The position numbers and the translations under genes were made by a program. The notes beneath the pieces are model-generated. The model had not been told where the DNA came from. It searched no databases and was given only the letters and a program-made list of their open reading frames with translations. 31,384 nucleotides of DNA from JAICWP01 sp035278025 (GTDB lineage Bacteria; Acidobacteriota; Terriglobia; Terriglobales; Acidobacteriaceae), in the NCBI GenBank assembly GCA_035278025.1, contig DATEJK010000185.1, positions 1 through 31,384 on the forward strand, read 5' to 3'. Shown one piece after another: positions 1 through 8,052 of the stretch (its first letter is position 1; each line of letters opens with the position of its first letter).

Positions 1-863
1 CGGAACAGGAAAGTGCTATGCGCGCCCTTCAGGAGCGGCCTGTCGTTGAAAAACGCCAGTCCCCTGCCATAGCCGCCCAGCACGTACTTCCACCCGAACA
101 GATTGTCGCCACCGCTCAGCGCGATGCTGTAAACCTGCCCGGGCGCCACCCGCAGGCCGCCGCGGGGAAGAACAAACAGAACATGGCCGCAGTCGGTCAC
201 GGACACGGTCTTTGATATCAGCGCCACCCCCACTCCCTCATCATTCATCACCATCATCGAGATTTCGGCGCTGTCTCGACCCGGATTGGCCACCACCAGT
301 TCCACTTCCACCCCGGTCAGCCGGCGCTGGGACGGAATAAAGGTCTGGCGGACAAAATTATTGAGATTGGTCCATGCGTTCTGCCAGGGCGCGGTGTTGG
401 CCTGGTCGGGCTTCATCATGGACTGCAGCGCCGGCGCGCGGCCTCCCGCCGGCCTCACACGAATGGTCACGGTAAAGGTGATGTCGTTCGTGTATGGTGG
501 CCCGCCGTTCATCACCGGCACTATCACCCGCGCCTCTCCTTCGGCGGCCGCCTCCAGAACGTAAATAAAACCGGGGCCGCCCGGATTCGCCGGCCAGTCC
601 TGTGCGGTGTTCAGGAGGCGAATGGCGGGAGAAGATATTTCGGGCGTGCCATATTGCCGGGGTCCGATGGTTCTGAGGCTGATCTCAATCTGTTGCCCCA
701 CCCGCGCGGATACATGCTGTCCATTGTTCGCAAAATCGAGGGCTAACACCTGTTGTCTGGCGCTAGTCGAGAGCGGATACGGTTGCTTGGCTTGAACGTT
801 TTCGCCCGCCGTCAGCAACAGCGCCAGCGGGACCAGAAAGACCGCTGTTCGTAGCTGTCTCAT
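1..863 (-). CDS. Secreted protein of unknown function, partial (C-terminus beyond window)
   Basis: Reading the - strand from the ATG at 861-863 gives 287 codons without a stop to the left edge, so the gene continues outside the window. The N-terminus is a clear Sec signal (MRQLRTAVFLVPLALLLTAG), with cleavage probably near residues 20-26. The mature part is rich in beta-type sequence: a first domain of about residues 38-140 (GQQIEISLRTIG, ISSPAIRLL, TITVTI-like strands) and a second of about 150-287 (VEVELVVANPGRDSAEISMMV, then GWKYVLGGYGRGLAFF). This layout suggests two Ig-like or adhesin-like modules of an exported protein. I do not recognise a characterised family; the first domain faintly recalls chagasin-type inhibitors, but the diagnostic loop motifs are not evident. 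It is divergent from the lipoprotein gene at 978. Confidence 0.75.
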   Translation of the reverse strand, partial: MRQLRTAVFLVPLALLLTAGENVQAKQPYPLSTSARQQVLALDFANNGQHVSARVGQQIEISLRTIGPRQYGTPEISSPAIRLLNTAQDWPANPGGPGFIYVLEAAAEGEARVIVPVMNGGPPYTNDITFTVTIRVRPAGGRAPALQSMMKPDQANTAPWQNAWTNLNNFVRQTFIPSQRRLTGVEVELVVANPGRDSAEISMMVMNDEGVGVALISKTVSVTDCGHVLFVLPRGGLRVAPGQVYSIALSGGDNLFGWKYVLGGYGRGLAFFNDRPLLKGAHSTFLF

Positions 864-977
864 AAGCCAACTTTCCGCCGTGAATCAGGGCTACATACAA
901 TAGAATGGTTCTGGGCTCCCCTGTTGCGCTCTAAGCGGTGGTCGGCTCCAAGCCAGTCATAACGCGGAGGTATCTTT

Positions 978-1676
978 ATGACAAATCGGTACCAGGCCCT
1001 GGTTCTGTGTTTCTTGTTGGCCGCGCTGTTTGCCTGCAGCAAGCCGCAGCCGGCAAGCGAAAGCGAGGGCCCCTCCACTTCTTCCGAGGCGGGCAACACC
1101 TCTGCGCAGCCCGCTAACCCCGGCGCCCAGCCCGCGCCTAAATTGCAGAAGCGGGCGCAAGCCGAACCCATTGTGATTCCTGCCGGCACCGTGATAACTG
1201 TGCGCCTGGGCCAGGCGGTGGGTTCCAAGATCAGTAACAGCGGCGATAGCTTCCCCGCCTCCGTGGCCGAGCCGGTCATGGCCGGCGGCCGCACCGCGAT
1301 TCCCGCTGGCGCTGAAGCCGAAGGCACGGTGGTCCAGGCCGCGCCTTTGGGGCGATTCAAAGGCGGGGCGGTGCTGCGCGTAGCCTTGACCTCGGTTACG
1401 GTGGGGGGAACGCCGCGCCAGGTGCAGACGGCGGCGGTAAGCCGCTCGGAGAAGGGCAAGGGAAAGCGCTCGGCGGTCATGATTGGCGGCGGGGCGGGTC
1501 TGGGAGCTCTGATTGGCGGCTTGGCCGGCGGCGGCAAGGGCGCTGCCATCGGCGCAGCCGCGGGCGCGGGCGCCGGCACCGCGGGTACCGCCTTCACCGG
1601 CAACCAGAACATCGTGCTGCCTGCTGAATCCACCCTCAGCTTTAAGCTGACGCAGCCGCTGCAGGTGCGGAAGTAA
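978..1676 (+). CDS. Glycine-zipper lipoprotein
   Basis: A 232-aa protein beginning with a lipoprotein signal: a hydrophobic stretch ends in the lipobox LFAC, so Cys20 should be lipidated and the protein anchored in a membrane facing the periplasm. A Ser/Pro/Ala-rich linker follows to about residue 60. Next is a compact domain (IVIPAGTVITVRLGQAVGSK, then SFPASVAEPV) of a kind common in acidobacterial exported proteins. Around residues 165-205 lies a strongly repetitive Gly/Ala zipper (IGGGAGLGALIGGLAGGG and following), typical of membrane-inserting glycine-zipper segments, and a short beta-like tail follows (LSFKLTQPLQV). The ATG at 978 is preceded by a good ribosome site, CGGAGGT, at 965-971. 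Precise function is unknown; a structural envelope role is an inference. Confidence 0.85.
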   Translation: MTNRYQALVLCFLLAALFACSKPQPASESEGPSTSSEAGNTSAQPANPGAQPAPKLQKRAQAEPIVIPAGTVITVRLGQAVGSKISNSGDSFPASVAEPVMAGGRTAIPAGAEAEGTVVQAAPLGRFKGGAVLRVALTSVTVGGTPRQVQTAAVSRSEKGKGKRSAVMIGGGAGLGALIGGLAGGGKGAAIGAAAGAGAGTAGTAFTGNQNIVLPAESTLSFKLTQPLQVRK

Positions 1677-1685
1677 GGAGCGGTC

Positions 1686-1788
1686 GCTAGCTTTTGGCTT
1701 TTGGCTCTTCGCTTGGCCTTTGGCTCAAAGAGCACATGCCCAAGCTGTACAACGAAGCTAACAGCCAAGAGCTAATGGCTAAGAGCGA
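1686..1788. repeat. Imperfect inverted-repeat cluster of TTTGGCT/AGCCAA units
   Basis: Between the lipoprotein and the HAD gene, several TTTTGGCT and GGCTCTTCGCTT units on the left (1686-1714) face AGCCAAGAGCTAATGGCT-type units on the right (1757-1787). The two sides are roughly reverse complements, so the RNA could fold into a large hairpin. The low-complexity mix of short direct and inverted units suggests a degenerate dispersed repeat rather than a simple terminator, and no T-run follows. Confidence 0.4.
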
Positions 1789-1802
1789 ATACTCACATCT
1801 CC

Positions 1803-2483
1803 ATGCTCCCCTTCTCTCGCTTCCGCGCCCTCACCTTCGACTGCTACGGCACGCTCATTGACTGGGAAACCGGGCTGCTCGGCGCCCTGCGGCCCATTTT
1901 GCGGGCGCACGGCAGCAAGCTCCGCGACGAGCAGATCCTGGCCCTCTATGCGGAGTTGGAGCCGGCAGCTCAAAATCCTTACCGCCGCTATCGGGATGTT
2001 CTGGAAGGCGTGGTGCGCGGATTCGGCAAGCGGCTGGCATTCCAGGCTTCTGAGGCCGAAGCCCGCTCACTCCCTGACTCGCTGAAGAACTGGCCGCCGT
2101 TTCCGGATACGGTCGCGGCACTGCAAAAACTGAAGACCCGCTACCAGCTGGCCATCATCTCCAACACCGACGACGATTTGTTCGTTGGGACCGCGCCTCA
2201 TCTGCAGGTGAAGTTTGACCAGGTAATTACCGCCCAGCAGGCGCGCGCCTACAAGCCCTCGCTGGCTCCCTTTCGCCTGGCCCTGGAGCGGCTGGGCTTG
2301 CCCAGAGAGCAGGTGCTGCACGTTGGCCAGAGCGTTTACCACGACGTGGTGCCGGCCAAATCGCTCGGTCTGGCCACGGTGCTGGTGCGCCGCCGCGGCT
2401 TTGGCGCTACCCGCGCCGCAACCGAAAAACCGGACCTGGAAGTGGCCGATATGGAGAGTTTGGCGGTGACGATCCTGGGCTAA
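1803..2483 (+). CDS. HAD-superfamily hydrolase, haloacid dehalogenase type II-like
   Basis: A 226-aa protein with all four HAD motifs. Motif I is TFDCYGTLIDWE with nucleophile Asp13; the residue two after it is Tyr rather than Asp, the pattern of the L-2-haloacid dehalogenase branch rather than of phosphatases. Motif II is the Ser of IISNTDDD (about 120), motif III the Lys of YKPSLAPF (about 150), and motif IV HVGQSVYHDVVPAK (about 180-193). The helical cap lies between motifs I and II. Such enzymes hydrolyse a carbon-halogen bond of 2-haloacids through an Asp ester, but many members have other or unknown substrates, so the reaction is not assigned. It is convergent with the response regulator, whose stop codon is 18 bp away. 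Confidence 0.88.
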   Translation: MLPFSRFRALTFDCYGTLIDWETGLLGALRPILRAHGSKLRDEQILALYAELEPAAQNPYRRYRDVLEGVVRGFGKRLAFQASEAEARSLPDSLKNWPPFPDTVAALQKLKTRYQLAIISNTDDDLFVGTAPHLQVKFDQVITAQQARAYKPSLAPFRLALERLGLPREQVLHVGQSVYHDVVPAKSLGLATVLVRRRGFGATRAATEKPDLEVADMESLAVTILG

Positions 2484-2500
2484 GGGCCGCCAGCTGCCAG

Positions 2501-3166
2501 CTACTGATTTACCGGAATCTTAATAATTTTCTTCTGGATGGCGTAGGTCACCAGTTGCGCCTTGTTGTGGATATCGAGCTTGCGCATCAGATTGAACTTG
2601 TGGGCCTCGACCGTCTTGACGCTCAGCCCCAGCAGCACGGCAATTTCCTTCACTGAATTGCCCTCGGCCAGCAGCTTGAGAATTTCCCGCTCCCGCGGGG
2701 TCAGCGTGGAAATGCGGGGCCGCATCTTGGAGTCGCGCACCCGCGCGCGGAAATCCTCCACCAGCTTGCTCAGCACCTGTGAGCTCAGATATTTGCCGCC
2801 TTTGTAAACGTCGCGCACCGCGCTCACCAGCTGGGGCGCGGGCGTGTCCTTCAGCACGTAGCCGGCGGCGCCCACTTCCAGGCACTGCACCAGGTAGTCT
2901 TCGTCCTCGTACATGGTCAGGAACAGCAGCTTGGTTTCAGGACGGTTCTTGCGAATCTGGCGCGCGGCCTCGAAAGACGACAAACCGGGCATGCCGATAT
3001 CCATGAGCACAATGTCGGGGCGCAGGTCGCGCGCCCTGTCCACTGCTTCGCCGGCGTCGGCGGCTTCGCCCACCACCTCGAAGTCGGACTCGCCTTCCAG
3101 CAGTCGCCGCACTCCCTGGCGGAACAATGTGTGGTCGTCAACCAACAAACATCTGATCTTTCCCAT
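2501..3166 (-). CDS. NarL/FixJ-family response regulator
   Basis: A 221-aa two-domain regulator. The receiver domain (about 4-120) carries the acidic pair Asp10-Asp11, phosphoacceptor Asp56 in VLMDIGMP, Thr84 and Lys106 (YVLKD), so it looks fully functional. The output domain (about 150-212) is a LuxR-type helix-turn-helix, seen as LTPREREILKLLAEG followed by SVKTVEAHKFNLMRKL. It should bind DNA when phosphorylated. The gene lies about 60 bp downstream of the histidine kinase on the same strand and is almost certainly its partner. Its own AGGGTGA ribosome site sits just before the ATG. The targets and the signal cannot be read from the sequence. Confidence 0.93.
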   Translation of the reverse strand: MGKIRCLLVDDHTLFRQGVRRLLEGESDFEVVGEAADAGEAVDRARDLRPDIVLMDIGMPGLSSFEAARQIRKNRPETKLLFLTMYEDEDYLVQCLEVGAAGYVLKDTPAPQLVSAVRDVYKGGKYLSSQVLSKLVEDFRARVRDSKMRPRISTLTPREREILKLLAEGNSVKEIAVLLGLSVKTVEAHKFNLMRKLDIHNKAQLVTYAIQKKIIKIPVNQ

Positions 3167-3226
3167 CAGTTCACCCTGGTGATCTCGAAATTAGACGTGC
3201 GAAGTACGCGCTGCCCCGCTCGTTCG

Positions 3227-4879
3227 TCAGCTGGCCAGAGAATTGCCCGCGGCCATAGTGCGTGGCGGATAGGCGGCATCGGCCGATACCGGCAGCTGAA
3301 CTACAGCGGCTGCATCCGGAACAGTTACTTCGATGCGGGTACCGCGTCCTTTGCCGGAACGCAGCCGCAGGGCGCCCCCCAGGGCGGCAATCCGTTCCCG
3401 CATTCCAGCCAGGCCAAAACTGCGGCCCCGGGAAACGCCTTTTTGGGCGAAACCGACGCCGTCATCTTCCACCAGCAGTTTGATCACGCCCTGCTCGCGC
3501 GCCACCTGGAGGGTTACATTCCTGGCTTGCGCGTGCTTGGCCACGTTGTGCAAGGCTTCCTGCACCACGCGGTAAATTGCGGTTTCCGCTTCCGGCCCAA
3601 AGCGGCCCAGCTCGTCGGGCAAAACTACCCGCGTCTTGACTCCTGTGTTCTTGCTCAAGTCCTTGGCTTCCTTGCGGATAGCGGCTACCAGCCCGAGCTC
3701 CTGCAGGACCAGCGGGGAAAGGCGGGCAATCATGCGCCGCAGACCTTCAATGGTGCGGTCCACCACCGCCAGGGCCTCCTGGATCTTCACTTGCGAGCTG
3801 CGTGAACGCAGGCTGGCTTCCAGCATGCCCAGATACAGGCGGGTGACCATCAGGCCCTGGCCGGTTTCGTCGTGCAACTCTCGACTGATGTGCTTGCGCT
3901 CCTCTTCCTGGACGCGCAGCAGGTGGGCGGAGAGCTCGGCAATGCGCGATTCGCGCTCGCGCAGGGCGTCGGTCATCTGCATGCGGTCAATGGCCAGCGC
4001 CGAGCGGTCAGCCATGGCCCGCATCAGCTCCCGCTCCGTTGGCATCCAGCGGTAAGGTACGGCAAAGCCGATTTCCAGCACACCGATAGTCTCTTCCGTG
4101 TTCTTCTTCAGCGGCACCGCCCAGACTGATTTGGCATGTCGCAGCAGCATGGGGTTGGCCTCTTCCTGGTGCTCGCCGCTCTCCAGCACCAGCAGGTCGG
4201 CCTCGCCGCTGGCCGCAATCCTGCCGGAAAAGCCCTCGCCGGGCCGGACGCTATAGTCTTCCTCGAGTTCGCTGCCAAAACCCACGGTGGCGGCCAGCCG
4301 CAAGCCATCACCCTCCGGCTCGCGCAGCAGGATGGTGCCCAGCTGGGCCCCAAACGTGGCGGCCGTAATTTCCAAAATCTTATGCAGAAGGGAGCTGAGA
4401 TCGGGCGCGGTAAGTTCGGCGTCCAGCACCGAGAGCAGGGCCGAGGAAGCCCCCTTTTGGGTCTCGAAGTACGCCAGCGAAACGGCTACAAAGGCCGCCG
4501 ACGAAAACATTTCCAGGGCGGCCACCACCTCGCTCCGCCGCTCCTTAAATGCTTTGGCTACATAGGGCTCGCAGAAAAGCTCGTAAAGTTCCAGGGAGCG
4601 CGCCACGGCTCCCGCATCCACCTGCAGCTTGGCCAGGCGGGTTCCGAAGTAATTAAGGTTCTCGGCAAAGGTCTGAAAATCGCACTGGCAGAAGATGGCG
4701 AACCCGGTACCCAGGTTAAGGCGTTCCAGCGCGGTCATAGCCCGGCCGTCAAACTGGAACTCCTCAAACATTCTTGCCCGCCAGGCGGCCGTAATCTCAG
4801 GAAAACAGGGCTTCAAGGCCCTAACCGCTTCCTGAATCAAAGCACGCGAGCTTTCCTTCAACACCAGGCAGGCAGACAA
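3227..4879 (-). CDS. Cytoplasmic GAF-domain histidine kinase (HisKA_3 type)
   Basis: A 550-aa kinase with no transmembrane segment, so it is probably cytoplasmic. Residues about 10-140 form an all-helical domain that resembles RsbR-type N-terminal sensor domains, by general look only. A GAF domain covers about 160-300 (GTILLREP, RPGEGFSGRIAASGE). The HisKA_3 dimerisation box follows, with the predicted phosphoacceptor His336 in HISRELHDETGQ. The HATPase domain has the N-box VVQEALHNVAKHAQA, then VEDDGVGF and GLAGMRERIAALGG. I chose a TTG start because AAGGAG lies 5 bases upstream of it; the codon order then fits the well-formed N-terminus. It is the partner of the regulator at 2501-3166. A candidate - strand -10 box, TATAAA, reads from 4981 down to 4976. 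Confidence 0.92.
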   Translation of the reverse strand: MSACLVLKESSRALIQEAVRALKPCFPEITAAWRARMFEEFQFDGRAMTALERLNLGTGFAIFCQCDFQTFAENLNYFGTRLAKLQVDAGAVARSLELYELFCEPYVAKAFKERRSEVVAALEMFSSAAFVAVSLAYFETQKGASSALLSVLDAELTAPDLSSLLHKILEITAATFGAQLGTILLREPEGDGLRLAATVGFGSELEEDYSVRPGEGFSGRIAASGEADLLVLESGEHQEEANPMLLRHAKSVWAVPLKKNTEETIGVLEIGFAVPYRWMPTERELMRAMADRSALAIDRMQMTDALRERESRIAELSAHLLRVQEEERKHISRELHDETGQGLMVTRLYLGMLEASLRSRSSQVKIQEALAVVDRTIEGLRRMIARLSPLVLQELGLVAAIRKEAKDLSKNTGVKTRVVLPDELGRFGPEAETAIYRVVQEALHNVAKHAQARNVTLQVAREQGVIKLLVEDDGVGFAQKGVSRGRSFGLAGMRERIAALGGALRLRSGKGRGTRIEVTVPDAAAVVQLPVSADAAYPPRTMAAGNSLAS

Positions 4880-5116
4880 GTATTCTCCTTAAGGACGGCC
4901 AGAGGGCGTGCGTTCGAACAGACCGAGTGGCGGCTGATCAGCCAGTTAACTGTAAGTCCCGAGCTTCTAAGGCATTTTATAGCTTTTCTGGTTGGGAATC
5001 CAGCCGCCCGGGGAGGATATTTGTTGAAAAGTTACTGAGCGATTCAACCTACTTTCCTTCAGTCTTTTGGTCTCCGGAAAGCGCGCCGGGCTAAGCGCCG
5101 GAACTAAGTAAAAACG

Positions 5117-5142
5117 TTAAGGTTGCGCGCATCAGATACAAT
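5117..5142 (+). promoter_or_regulatory. Possible aroC promoter close to the start codon
   Basis: TACAAT at 5137-5142 is one mismatch from the consensus -10 box and would start transcription near 5149-5150, only a few bases before the aroC ATG at 5152. No Shine-Dalgarno sequence is visible before this ATG, so the mRNA could be leaderless. The -35 side (GTTAAG-like, 5116-5121) is weak. The remaining divergent space from 4880 shows no other feature I can support. Confidence 0.3.
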
Positions 5143-5151
5143 CCTGATTTC

Positions 5152-6342
5152 ATGCTTCGCTATTCTACCGCGGGAGAGTCGCACGGGGAGGCGTTGGTCG
5201 CCCTGCTGACCGGCATGCCCGCGGGGCTGCAAATTGAGCAGGCATTTCTCGACCGCGAACTCTGGCGCCGCCAGCAGGGCTATGGCCGCGGCGGGCGCAT
5301 GAAGATTGAGCGCGACCAGGCGCATATCCTTTCCGGTGTCCGGCACGGAGCCACCATCGGCTCGCCCATCGCCATCTTGTTGGAAAATAAAGATTGGAAG
5401 AACTGGCAGGAATCGCTGCCGGTGGGCGAAGGCGATCCTGCCCGGCACAAAGTGGTCAAATCGCCGCGCCCCGGCCATGCCGACCTGGCGGGAGCCCTGA
5501 AATATAACTTCCGCGAGGCGCGTTACGTTCTGGAGCGGGCTTCGGCCCGGGAATCAGCTGCCCGCGTGGCCATTGGCGCCGTGGCCAAGCTTTTTCTGCG
5601 CCAACTCGGCATCGAGGTGCTCAGCCATGTTCTGGCGGTGGGCGGCGCCACTCTGCCCAACGCCGAAGTTTCCTGGGAGAAGATTCAAGCTCTGGCGGAA
5701 AAAGATGAAGTGCTGCTCAACTGCGCCGATCCGGAAGCCGAACAGCGCATGAAAGCCGAAGTGGACCAGGCGCTGCGCACCGGCGATTCCGTGGGCGGAG
5801 TTTTCGAGGTGGTGGCCCACCATGTCCCCCCCGGCCTGGGCACATATGCCAACTGGGACGAGCGCCTGGACGGCCTGCTGGCCGGCGCCGTCATGTCGCT
5901 GCAGGCGGTGAAGGCGGTGGAGATTGGGGTGGGAGTTTCAGCCGCCGCTTCCCCGGGGTCGCAGGTGCATGATGAAATAGGTTATTCGCGGCGGGTCGGC
6001 GATGGAGCGCCTCCCTTCACCGGCTTTGTGCGCAAGCACAACCATGCGGGCGGAGTGGAAGGCGGCATCTCCAATGGCGAGGACATTCTGGTGCGCGGCT
6101 ATTTGAAGCCGATATCCACCCTGCGGCGGCCGCTGGAGTCGGTGGATTTCAGCACCCGCGAACCGGTGAAGGCGGCTTACGAGCGCTCCGACGTGTGCGT
6201 GGTCCCGGCCGCCGGGGTGGCCGCGGAAGCCATGGTGGCGCTTACCCTGGCGCGCTGCGCGCTGGAAAAATTCGGCGGCGATTCCATTACTGAAACCGTC
6301 AGGAACTTTCAAGGCTACTGCCAACAACTGCAGAACTACTGA
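5152..6342 (+). CDS. aroC: Chorismate synthase
   Basis: A 396-aa enzyme, close to the long-form family length. It makes chorismate from 5-enolpyruvylshikimate-3-phosphate using reduced FMN, the last step of the shikimate pathway, in the cytoplasm. The N-terminus LRYSTAGESHGEA contains the first signature with catalytic His11. The middle signature appears as ERASARESAARVAIGA, and the third as NHAGGVEGGISNGED near residues 299-313, holding the FMN/substrate region. The start is fixed by the family N-terminus, which begins directly at the signature. The stop codon overlaps the def start by one base (TGATG), so the two are translationally coupled. Confidence 0.97.
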   Translation: MLRYSTAGESHGEALVALLTGMPAGLQIEQAFLDRELWRRQQGYGRGGRMKIERDQAHILSGVRHGATIGSPIAILLENKDWKNWQESLPVGEGDPARHKVVKSPRPGHADLAGALKYNFREARYVLERASARESAARVAIGAVAKLFLRQLGIEVLSHVLAVGGATLPNAEVSWEKIQALAEKDEVLLNCADPEAEQRMKAEVDQALRTGDSVGGVFEVVAHHVPPGLGTYANWDERLDGLLAGAVMSLQAVKAVEIGVGVSAAASPGSQVHDEIGYSRRVGDGAPPFTGFVRKHNHAGGVEGGISNGEDILVRGYLKPISTLRRPLESVDFSTREPVKAAYERSDVCVVPAAGVAAEAMVALTLARCALEKFGGDSITETVRNFQGYCQQLQNY

Positions 6343-6857
6343 TGATCTATCCCATCGTGAAATATGGCAACCCAGTGCTGGAGAAGCCCGCCGCGCCGGT
6401 GGAGGTTTTTGACGACGAACTGCGCAAATTGCTGGCCGACATGTTCGAATCCATGTACGCGGCGCATGGAGTGGGGCTGGCGGCGCCCCAGATCGGCATC
6501 TCCAGGCGCATAGCCGTGATTGACGTTACCTTCAAGGAAGATCCCGAAGCCAAGCTGGTGCTGGTGAACCCGCAAATCGTCCGCACCGAAGGCAAGCAGA
6601 AGGGCAGCGAGGGCTGCCTGAGCATCCCCGACTTCCGCGAGCCCGTAACCCGGCCCATGCAAGTTACCGTGCGGGCGCAAGACGCCACCGGCAAGTGGTT
6701 CGAGAAGACGGGCGAAGAGATGCTGGCCCGCGCCTTCATGCATGAAACCGACCACCTGAACGGCCGCCTCTACATCCACCACATCAGCGCCCTGAAGCGC
6801 GACCTGATGAAACGCAAAATCCGCAAGCTGGTGAAGGCGGGAGAGTGGGGGGATTGA
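6342..6857 (+). CDS. def: Peptide deformylase
   Basis: A 171-aa metalloenzyme that removes the formyl group from the N-terminal Met of new proteins. All three family motifs are intact: GVGLAAPQIG (43-52), EGCLS with metal ligand Cys92, and HETDH with metal ligands His134 and His138 and catalytic Glu135. The start codon overlaps the aroC stop, with no separate ribosome site, so expression probably depends on aroC translation. It sits beside fmt, its functional counterpart that adds the formyl group to initiator Met-tRNA. This pairing is common in bacteria, but here a large hairpin repeat separates the two genes. Confidence 0.97.
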   Translation: MIYPIVKYGNPVLEKPAAPVEVFDDELRKLLADMFESMYAAHGVGLAAPQIGISRRIAVIDVTFKEDPEAKLVLVNPQIVRTEGKQKGSEGCLSIPDFREPVTRPMQVTVRAQDATGKWFEKTGEEMLARAFMHETDHLNGRLYIHHISALKRDLMKRKIRKLVKAGEWGD

Positions 6858-6858
6858 A

Positions 6859-6950
6859 TTGTGTAATTTTGTAATCGGGTAATTGGGTAATTTGAAGACC
6901 GGTAAGGCCCTCCTTCAATTACACAATTACCCGATTACACAATTACTCAA
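6859..6950. repeat. Large AT-rich inverted repeat between def and fmt
   Basis: Left arm 6859-6896 and right arm 6914-6950 are near-perfect reverse complements built of GTAAT/ATTAC units (core AATCGGGTAATT and its complement AATTACCCGATT), separated by about 17 bases. The last base of the right arm is the first base of the fmt ATG. No T-run follows, so it is not a classical terminator. The same ATTACCC-GATTAC unit returns just before the rsmB start at 8037-8052, so this is a repeat family. Confidence 0.85.
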
Positions 6951-7885
6951 TGAGACTAGTTTTCTCCGGCACGCCGCGGTTTGCCGTTCCCACGCTGGAA
7001 AAGCTGGTGAGCGGCGGATTCGAGGTGCGCCTGGTGGTGACCCAGCCCGATAAGCCGCGCGGGCGTGGCCTGGAACTGGCGCCTTCGCCGGTCAAGAGCC
7101 GCGCGCTGGAGCTGGGCCTGCCAGTGGTCCAGCCCGACAAGATCAAGAACAACGCGGAGTTTCGCGCGCAGCTTGCCGCCTTGCGCCCCGAAGCCATAGT
7201 AGTGGTGGGCTACGGGCGCATCATCCCGCAATGGATGATTGATTTGCCGCCGCTGGGCAACATCAATCTGCATGCTTCGCTCCTGCCCAAGTACCGCGGC
7301 GCCGCGCCCATTCAGTGGGCCATTGCCATGGGTGAAACCGTGACCGGCGTGACCACCATGCGCATTGACGCCGGCCTGGATACCGGTGACATTCTGCTGC
7401 AAAAAGAAATTCCTATCGCGCCCCTGGACACGGCGGAAACGCTGGCTCCGCCAATGGCTGCCATGGGAGCTGACCTCATGGCCGAAACCCTGCGCGGGCT
7501 GAGCGCGGGCGCGATTCAGCCTCGCCCCCAGGACCACAGCCGGGCAACCCTGGCGCCCATCCTGAAGCGTGAAGACGGCCTGATAGATTTCCGGCGCCCG
7601 GCGGGGGAGATCGTGAACCGCCTGCGCGGATTCCAGCCCTGGCCCGGCGCCTTCACCAGCTTTCGCGGCAAGCAGCTGCAGGTGTGGCAAGCGAAGCCGG
7701 CTGCGGCAGCGCTGCCGCCGGGCGAAATCAAAGTCGAAGGCGAGCGCCTGCTGGCGGGATGCGGCCAAAACACCACGCTCGAGCTTCTGGAAGTTCAACT
7801 CCAAGGCAAGAAGCGCATGGCGGCGCGCGACTTTGTCAACGGCTACCAGCCAAAAGCGGGAGAACGATTTTTCACCACAGAATGA
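6950..7885 (+). CDS. fmt: Methionyl-tRNA formyltransferase
   Basis: A 311-aa enzyme that formylates Met-tRNA(fMet) with 10-formyl-tetrahydrofolate. The N-terminal formyltransferase fold begins MRLVFSGTPRFAVPTLE, and the catalytic set is Asn106, His108 and Asp144 within NINLHASLLPKYRGAAP and GLDTGD. The C-terminal OB-like domain starts near residue 205 (LKREDGLIDFRRPA, NRLRGFQPWPGA). The ATG abuts the inverted repeat and lacks a Shine-Dalgarno sequence, which is unusual. The final residues FFTTE and the stop codon lie in TTTTTCACCACAGAATGA, a partial copy of the repeat that follows, so the extreme C-terminus seems to be of repeat origin. Confidence 0.96.
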   Translation: MRLVFSGTPRFAVPTLEKLVSGGFEVRLVVTQPDKPRGRGLELAPSPVKSRALELGLPVVQPDKIKNNAEFRAQLAALRPEAIVVVGYGRIIPQWMIDLPPLGNINLHASLLPKYRGAAPIQWAIAMGETVTGVTTMRIDAGLDTGDILLQKEIPIAPLDTAETLAPPMAAMGADLMAETLRGLSAGAIQPRPQDHSRATLAPILKREDGLIDFRRPAGEIVNRLRGFQPWPGAFTSFRGKQLQVWQAKPAAAALPPGEIKVEGERLLAGCGQNTTLELLEVQLQGKKRMAARDFVNGYQPKAGERFFTTE

Positions 7886-7887
7886 GT

Positions 7888-8029
7888 TTTCACCACAGAG
7901 GACACAAAGGGCACGAAGGAGAATCAGAAGGATTGTAAGAAAAACCGGGCTCCATTAGTCCTGTTTAGTTTCAATTAATTTGGCGATTTGAATTTTCCTT
8001 AGTGATCCTTTGTGTCCTCTGTGGTGAAA
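7888..8029. mobile_element. MITE-like element with perfect 23-bp terminal inverted repeats
   Basis: Positions 7888-7910 and 8007-8029 are exact reverse complements over 23 bp (core CCACAGAGGACACAAAGG), bounding a 142-bp non-coding unit between fmt and rsmB. A shortened copy of the left end precedes it inside the fmt stop region. No target-site duplication is evident. Related CCACAGAGGACACGAAGG units recur at 9469-9486 and 9631-9648, so this is a dispersed family. No transposase lies inside it, and the mobilising enzyme is unknown. Confidence 0.65.
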
Positions 8030-8052
8030 GACCTTAAATTACCCGATTACCC

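Noticed and set aside
860..1768. Long - strand open frame of about 300 codons over the lipoprotein gene
   Set aside because: It is Pro/Ala-rich low-complexity sequence antisense to a gene with a clear signal, lipobox and ribosome site. It is a GC-rich shadow.
4136..5038. Long + strand frame of 300 codons opposite the histidine kinase
   Set aside because: It is antisense to the well-supported GAF/HisKA_3 kinase and shows no domain.
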